From CG2-30-36-16 sp964372115 (lineage in GTDB: Bacteria; Bacteroidota; Ignavibacteria; Ignavibacteriales; Ignavibacteriaceae), in the NCBI GenBank assembly GCA_964372115.1, contig CAYJPN010000033.1:1-55592 (forward strand): a DNA stretch of 55,592 bases, read 5' to 3'. Below the pieces are notes generated by a model that saw only the letters and a list, made by a program, of their open reading frames with translations, was not told the origin of the DNA and did not search any database. Shown piece by piece: positions 52,110 to 55,592 of the stretch (the first letter of the stretch is position 1; every line of letters begins with the position of its first letter). Position numbers and translations under genes: made by a program.

Positions 52110-53369
52110 ATGTTAAATTCGAAAAATAGAAGAATAGTTGTTACTGGGATGGGAGCACTTACTCCAATCGGTTTAAGCGTGGATGAGTTTTGGAATGGAA
52201 TGATGGAAGGGAAAAGCGGTTGCGCACTTATTACACAGTTTGATGCTTCCAAATGCGAAACAAAATTTGCGTGCGAGCTTAAAGGATTTGTAGTTACAAA
52301 TTATATCGACAAAAAATCAGCGCGCAGATTAGACCCCTATGCACATTACGCACTTGCAGCAGCTTCGCAAGCAATAAAAGACAGCGGCATAGACACAAAT
52401 ACACTTACCGATGAACAACGCGGACGCATGGGTGTTATTTTTGGAAGCGGCATCGGCGGTATCCAGACATTTTATAATCAGGCTGTTATTAACCATACTG
52501 AAGGTCCATCCCGCATTTCACCGTTTTTTATACCGATGCTTATACCCGATATCGCCGCAGGTTATATTTCAATTATGCATGGTTTACGGGGACCGAACTA
52601 TTGTGCGGTATCTGCCTGCGCAACCGCAAACAACAATATGATCGATTCATTTTTAATGATTAAAAACGGTTATGCCGATGTAATGGTAACAGGCGGCAGT
52701 GAAGCGGCAATAAACGAAATAGGTATGGGCGGGTTTAATTCGAGCAGAGCATTATCTACCCGTAATGATTCTCCCGAAACAGCGAGCCGTCCATTTGATT
52801 TAACACGCGACGGTTTTGTAATGGGCGAAGGAGGAGGTTGTTTAGTTATTGAAGAACTTGAACATGCCTTAAACCGCGGCGCAAAAATTTATGCTGAGTT
52901 TGCCGGTATCGGTCTTTCAGCGGATGCGCATCACATTACCGCACCGCATCCGGAAGGAATTGGAGCAAAACTTGCGATGAATATGGCGCTTAAAGATGCG
53001 GGAATAAGCACAACAGATATTGATTACGTTAACCTGCACGGTACGTCTACTCCGCTTGGTGATATTGCGGAAACAAAAGCAATAAAAGACGTCTTCGGCG
53101 CGCACGCTTATAAGATGAACATCTCATCAACAAAAAGTATGACAGGGCATCTGCTTGGCGCGGCGGGCGCTGTGGAAGCTATCGCAACTATACTTGCAAT
53201 AACAAACAGCAAAATTCCGCCGACAATAAACTTTGAAAACCCTGACCCTGAATGCGATTTAAATTACACATTTAACAAACCGCAGGAGCGCGATGTTAAT
53301 TACGCCATAAGCAACGCCTTCGGTTTCGGCGGGCACAATACTTCGGTTATTTTTAAGAAGTACATTTAA
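52110..53369 (+). CDS. fabF: 3-oxoacyl-[acyl-carrier-protein] synthase II
   Basis: The 419-aa condensing enzyme of fatty-acid elongation joins malonyl-ACP to acyl-ACP. The Cys-His-His triad is C170 in VSACATANN, H310 in NLHGTST and H347 in TGHLLGAAG. GFGFGGHNTS closes the active site near the C-terminus. I chose ATG 52110 (MLNSKNRRIVVTGMG) over the adjoining TTG at 52107, with AAGG about 8 nt upstream. Length matches FabF (about 412-420). No other fab genes or acpP adjoin it, so it is probably a stand-alone or second copy. Confidence 0.95.
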   Translation: MLNSKNRRIVVTGMGALTPIGLSVDEFWNGMMEGKSGCALITQFDASKCETKFACELKGFVVTNYIDKKSARRLDPYAHYALAAASQAIKDSGIDTNTLTDEQRGRMGVIFGSGIGGIQTFYNQAVINHTEGPSRISPFFIPMLIPDIAAGYISIMHGLRGPNYCAVSACATANNNMIDSFLMIKNGYADVMVTGGSEAAINEIGMGGFNSSRALSTRNDSPETASRPFDLTRDGFVMGEGGGCLVIEELEHALNRGAKIYAEFAGIGLSADAHHITAPHPEGIGAKLAMNMALKDAGISTTDIDYVNLHGTSTPLGDIAETKAIKDVFGAHAYKMNISSTKSMTGHLLGAAGAVEAIATILAITNSKIPPTINFENPDPECDLNYTFNKPQERDVNYAISNAFGFGGHNTSVIFKKYI

Positions 53370-53677
53370 ATTCCTTAACAGTAATAACTGCCGGAGGAGA
53401 AGAGAGTTCAATTATTGTTTAACTTTCATTCTTCCGTTAGCAACAGATTGTATAATGTACAATGTATAATGTACAGTGTAATCCGCGTGCGCCCATGCCT
53501 TTAATTTTTTCGCAAAAAAATAAACAACCTTTGCGTCTTTCCGTAAAGTTTTTTAAAAATTTGCGGTAACAATTTTAATGGGCGCAGTTATAGTACGAGA
53601 CAACAAAAATATAAATTGCTTATTTCGTACCTTATCAATAAAATTTGTGTAATATTTGGCAGAAAACATAATACATC
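53370..53677. other. Intergenic with short tandem repeats
   Basis: Contains two 14-nt units TGTATAATGTACA(A/G) (53449-53476). A related inverted sequence (ATTGTACATTGTACAT) occurs at 53855-53870, just before the lipoprotein gene. Nothing else is recognised. Confidence 0.5.
53449..53476 (+). repeat. 14-nt tandem duplication TGTATAATGTACAR
   Basis: Two adjacent copies differ only in the last base. They share AATGTACAATGTA, in inverted orientation, with 53855-53870 some 390 nt downstream. Confidence 0.65.
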
Positions 53678-53885
53678 ATGAATTATAAAATATTACCACT
53701 TTTTACTTTCGCCTTTTTACTTTTTACTTTCCGGCTTGTCCGGGTGCGGGGGAACGGTAGTGAAAAAAATTAATTTGCGCGCTGCTGTTCCGGGTTTTAC
53801 ATCTACATTACAAATCGCAATTCTTTCCAAAGAAGCAGCTAATCTTGTGCGCTCATTGTACATTGTACATTTCAAGGAGTCTCGT
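53678..53885 (+). pseudogene. Degraded lipoprotein gene start
   Basis: ATG 53678 begins MNYKILPLFTFAFLLFTF, a signal-peptide-like run, and then becomes Arg-rich and stops. Shifting frame at about 53730 gives L-S-G-C-G-G, a perfect lipobox, followed by about 45 codons (VVKKINLRAAVPGF, TLQIAILSKEAANL) that run in frame into the next gene. The two halves fit one lipoprotein N-terminus broken by an indel in a repetitive CTTTTTACTTT region. The downstream gene has its own start and signal, so this piece is likely a remnant. Confidence 0.45.
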
Positions 53886-55205
53886 ATGAAACAAAAAATT
53901 CTTTTACTAATAAGCGTATTAACAACAGCAGTTATATTTTTTATTGGCTGCAACAAATCCTCGCCGCCAACTGCGCCGCCGCCGGATGTTGTAATTAAAG
54001 ATACGGTTAACATAATCGTTGAGGATATTACACACCGTAGCATTGCAATTAATGTAAAAAGCACTGCAAACAACAGCGGGTGGAGAGTAAGCTTATACCG
54101 CACGTTAAACGGCGCTGATACACTCGTTTCTTTTTTTGCCGCCGCTCTAAAAGATACAATAATAATAGACGACAACAACGGCAGCGGTTTAATGCTTGAT
54201 ACAGAGTATAAATACTACGCCGCATTAACCGACACTGCCGGCAAACTGCAAGAAAAAACCAACACCGTAACCGCCAAAACACTCGCCCCAACAAACCATA
54301 ATTATACCTGGCAAGAGTACATAATAGGTGATGTTGGAATCCAATCCAGCATACTCTATGATGTGTGGGGAACAGATGAAAATAATGTTTGGGCAGTTGG
54401 TGGTGTGCAAATTAATGGTACTTCCTATGGTGTGCTACACTGGAATGGCAATGAATGGATACCAGACAGCACAGCTGGGGGATATGCAATATATGGTTTT
54501 AATAATAGTGATGTTTGGACAGTGGGGGGAGGAGTATTCCACTATGACGGAGTAAAGTGGAATAGAATTGATGGATATTCTTCCAATGGCCAAGGATTCC
54601 CTTTGGATTCAGTATTATTTTATAGTATGCCTTATACTTCAATTTGGGGCACATCAAGCAATAACTTATATCTCGGCAGTGGATGGGGCAAAATAATTCA
54701 TTGGGATGGGAAAAAAGCCAGTATTGTTTTTTCAACTGATTTAACGATACTGGACATATGGGGAACAAATGATAAAAATATTTATGCAGCAGCGGGTAGT
54801 ACATCTCAATATACAGGCAGACTATTTCATTATGAAGGGAGTGAATGGAAACTGATTAGAACCGGCGGAAGGTTCTTGAGTTCATCAGACACAGAAGGAC
54901 CTTTTACATCTGTATGGGGGACAAAAAATAATGAACTTTTTTTACAAGCAAAATATATAGAAGCGAGACTTGGTGGTAACTGGCAAAAGGAAGAACTCTG
55001 CCCATACTGGATGCATGGAATAGCGGGAACAAACACCAACAATATTTTCGCGTGTGGAGACAGAGGAGTATTAAAACATTTTAATGGAATAGACTGGATG
55101 ACGTATGAAGGACTAACGAATAGGCCTTTATCTGGGATTTATACAGTCGGTAATAAAATATTCGCAGTCGGCGATAGAATAATCTTAATAGGCACAAATT
55201 ATTGA
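53886..55205 (+). CDS. Lipoprotein with propeller-like repeats
   Basis: The 439-aa protein starts at ATG 53886, with AAGGAG 7 nt upstream. The signal peptide MKQKILLLISVLTTAVIFFIGC ends in lipobox F-I-G-C (Cys22). The open frame extends further 5' but that extension lacks a usable signal. Residues 40-130 look like a fibronectin III-type domain (ITHRSIAINVKSTANNSGW, TEYKYYAALTDTAGK). Residues 145-439 hold repeats of VWGT-x-x-NN-x-(W/Y)-A-x-G and (L/F)-x-H-(W/Y)-(D/N)-G-x-x-W, the blades of a beta-propeller seen in surface proteins of Bacteroidota. A role in binding at the cell surface is likely; the ligand is unknown. Confidence 0.8.
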   Translation: MKQKILLLISVLTTAVIFFIGCNKSSPPTAPPPDVVIKDTVNIIVEDITHRSIAINVKSTANNSGWRVSLYRTLNGADTLVSFFAAALKDTIIIDDNNGSGLMLDTEYKYYAALTDTAGKLQEKTNTVTAKTLAPTNHNYTWQEYIIGDVGIQSSILYDVWGTDENNVWAVGGVQINGTSYGVLHWNGNEWIPDSTAGGYAIYGFNNSDVWTVGGGVFHYDGVKWNRIDGYSSNGQGFPLDSVLFYSMPYTSIWGTSSNNLYLGSGWGKIIHWDGKKASIVFSTDLTILDIWGTNDKNIYAAAGSTSQYTGRLFHYEGSEWKLIRTGGRFLSSSDTEGPFTSVWGTKNNELFLQAKYIEARLGGNWQKEELCPYWMHGIAGTNTNNIFACGDRGVLKHFNGIDWMTYEGLTNRPLSGIYTVGNKIFAVGDRIILIGTNY

Positions 55206-55217
55206 AAGGATACAGCC

Positions 55218-55268
55218 ATGAATAAACTCATTCTTCTTATTTACTGCCTTAGTATATGGGCAGTATGA
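55218..55268 (+). pseudogene. Gene start cut off shortly before the dispersed repeat
   Basis: ATG 55218, 12 nt after the lipoprotein stop, opens MNKLILLIYCLSIWAV and meets a TGA at once. This looks like the first half of a signal peptide whose gene was interrupted; the repeat element begins about 15-40 nt later. An AAGGA lies about 10 nt before the ATG. Confidence 0.45.
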
Positions 55269-55307
55269 CTTGTAATGGGTCACGTGAAAAGCTGTTTTTA
55301 TAAAAAC

Positions 55308-55383
55308 TATTTTCCAAGGTTATCAAATTAAACCCGCTCCACTTAATCCGTATCCGTTATCCGTTAGCTAACGGAAACGGATA
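55308..55383 (+). repeat. 76-bp dispersed repeat, copy 2
   Basis: The reverse complement of 32898-32973 with three mismatches in 76 bp. Here the palindrome CCGTTAGCTAACGG is perfect. Weaker similarity extends left to GTGAAAAGC at 55284. To the right, TTTTTAGAGATACCCC (55400-55415) resembles TTTTTAGAGATGCCCT at 32595-32610, next to the transposase remnant near copy 1. The final 180 nt of the window show no gene. Confidence 0.8.
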
Positions 55384-55592
55384 CGGAAACTGAAACAGAT
55401 TTTTAGAGATACCCCTTAATTATAAAAAGATGAAAAAAATAATTTATACTTGCATTTAATTTATCTACAATATAAATTAGAGCCATCATATAGAGATGGT
55501 GCTTAAAATGAAATATTTTCTATCAATAGATTGTTCTCATAATACATTTATTTTTTAATGAACCGGTTTTCATTAACGGGGTCCTTTCCGGT

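Noticed and set aside
53717..54178. 153-aa minus-strand frame
   Set aside because: It is antisense to the lipoprotein gene, which has a clear Shine-Dalgarno, signal and lipobox; the antisense product shows no domain.

Overview
The window most likely comes from a member of the Ignavibacteria (Bacteroidota/Chlorobiota side of the tree). DNA is AT-rich. Two secreted proteins (38405-40546 and 40799-43630) end in the type IX secretion C-terminal sorting domain, with an NYPNPFNP motif and an FDAS-x-L-SGLYIYEI tail. Many starts lack a clear Shine-Dalgarno. Assignment to genus is not possible by eye.

Layout. 1-3.2 kb: a tiny lipoprotein, a MOSC-domain protein, a tail-anchored hypothetical, a GNAT acetyltransferase, a SlyD-like FKBP and a Cys4 membrane protein. 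3.5 kb: tRNA-Lys(UUU). 3.65-7.0 kb: an NtrC-type sigma-54 activator followed by a hybrid histidine kinase. 6.99-16.5 kb, minus strand: a tightly packed run pilT-like, pilMN fusion, pilOP fusion, secretin, single receiver, 1178-aa hybrid kinase, and a receiver-DHp protein. The genes abut or overlap by 1-4 nt. pilC and pilB lie just upstream (16.7-19.9 kb). 20.0-23.5 kb: two tandem leaderless pilin-like genes (minus) and, divergently, three more pilin-like genes (plus) behind a good sigma-54-type promoter. Together 7-23.5 kb reads as a type IV pilus/type II secretion-like machine with its own two-component wiring. Its candidate subunits lack the usual prepilin leader and Glu5. I consider this the most unusual system in the window.

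23.6-32.5 kb: two lipoproteins (one with a PEGA domain), aspS, a possible small RNA, a pyrimidine-nucleoside phosphorylase, an aldo/keto reductase and a large S9 peptidase. 32.5-33.6 kb and 37.6-38.4 kb are repeat-rich gene graveyards: an IS transposase tail, a sorting-domain remnant, REP-like hairpins, and a 76-bp element repeated in inverted orientation at 55.3 kb. Between them sits a 1330-aa six-PAS sensor kinase. 38.4-43.6 kb: a propeller-repeat protein and a GH13 amylase-family enzyme, both with sorting domains. 43.7-53.4 kb: mostly housekeeping and accessory genes (truncated S1/P1-like protein, YjbQ, ornithine aminotransferase, DinB, a frameshifted VOC gene, DUF4395, an Hpt-bearing hybrid kinase, PAP2 phosphatase, GNAT, FabF). 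53.4-55.6 kb: a degraded lipoprotein start, a propeller-like lipoprotein, and a gene start cut off shortly before the dispersed repeat.

Signalling is dense: four histidine kinases, one NtrC regulator, one stand-alone receiver and one receiver-DHp protein. Functional statements come from reading motifs; no database search was run.
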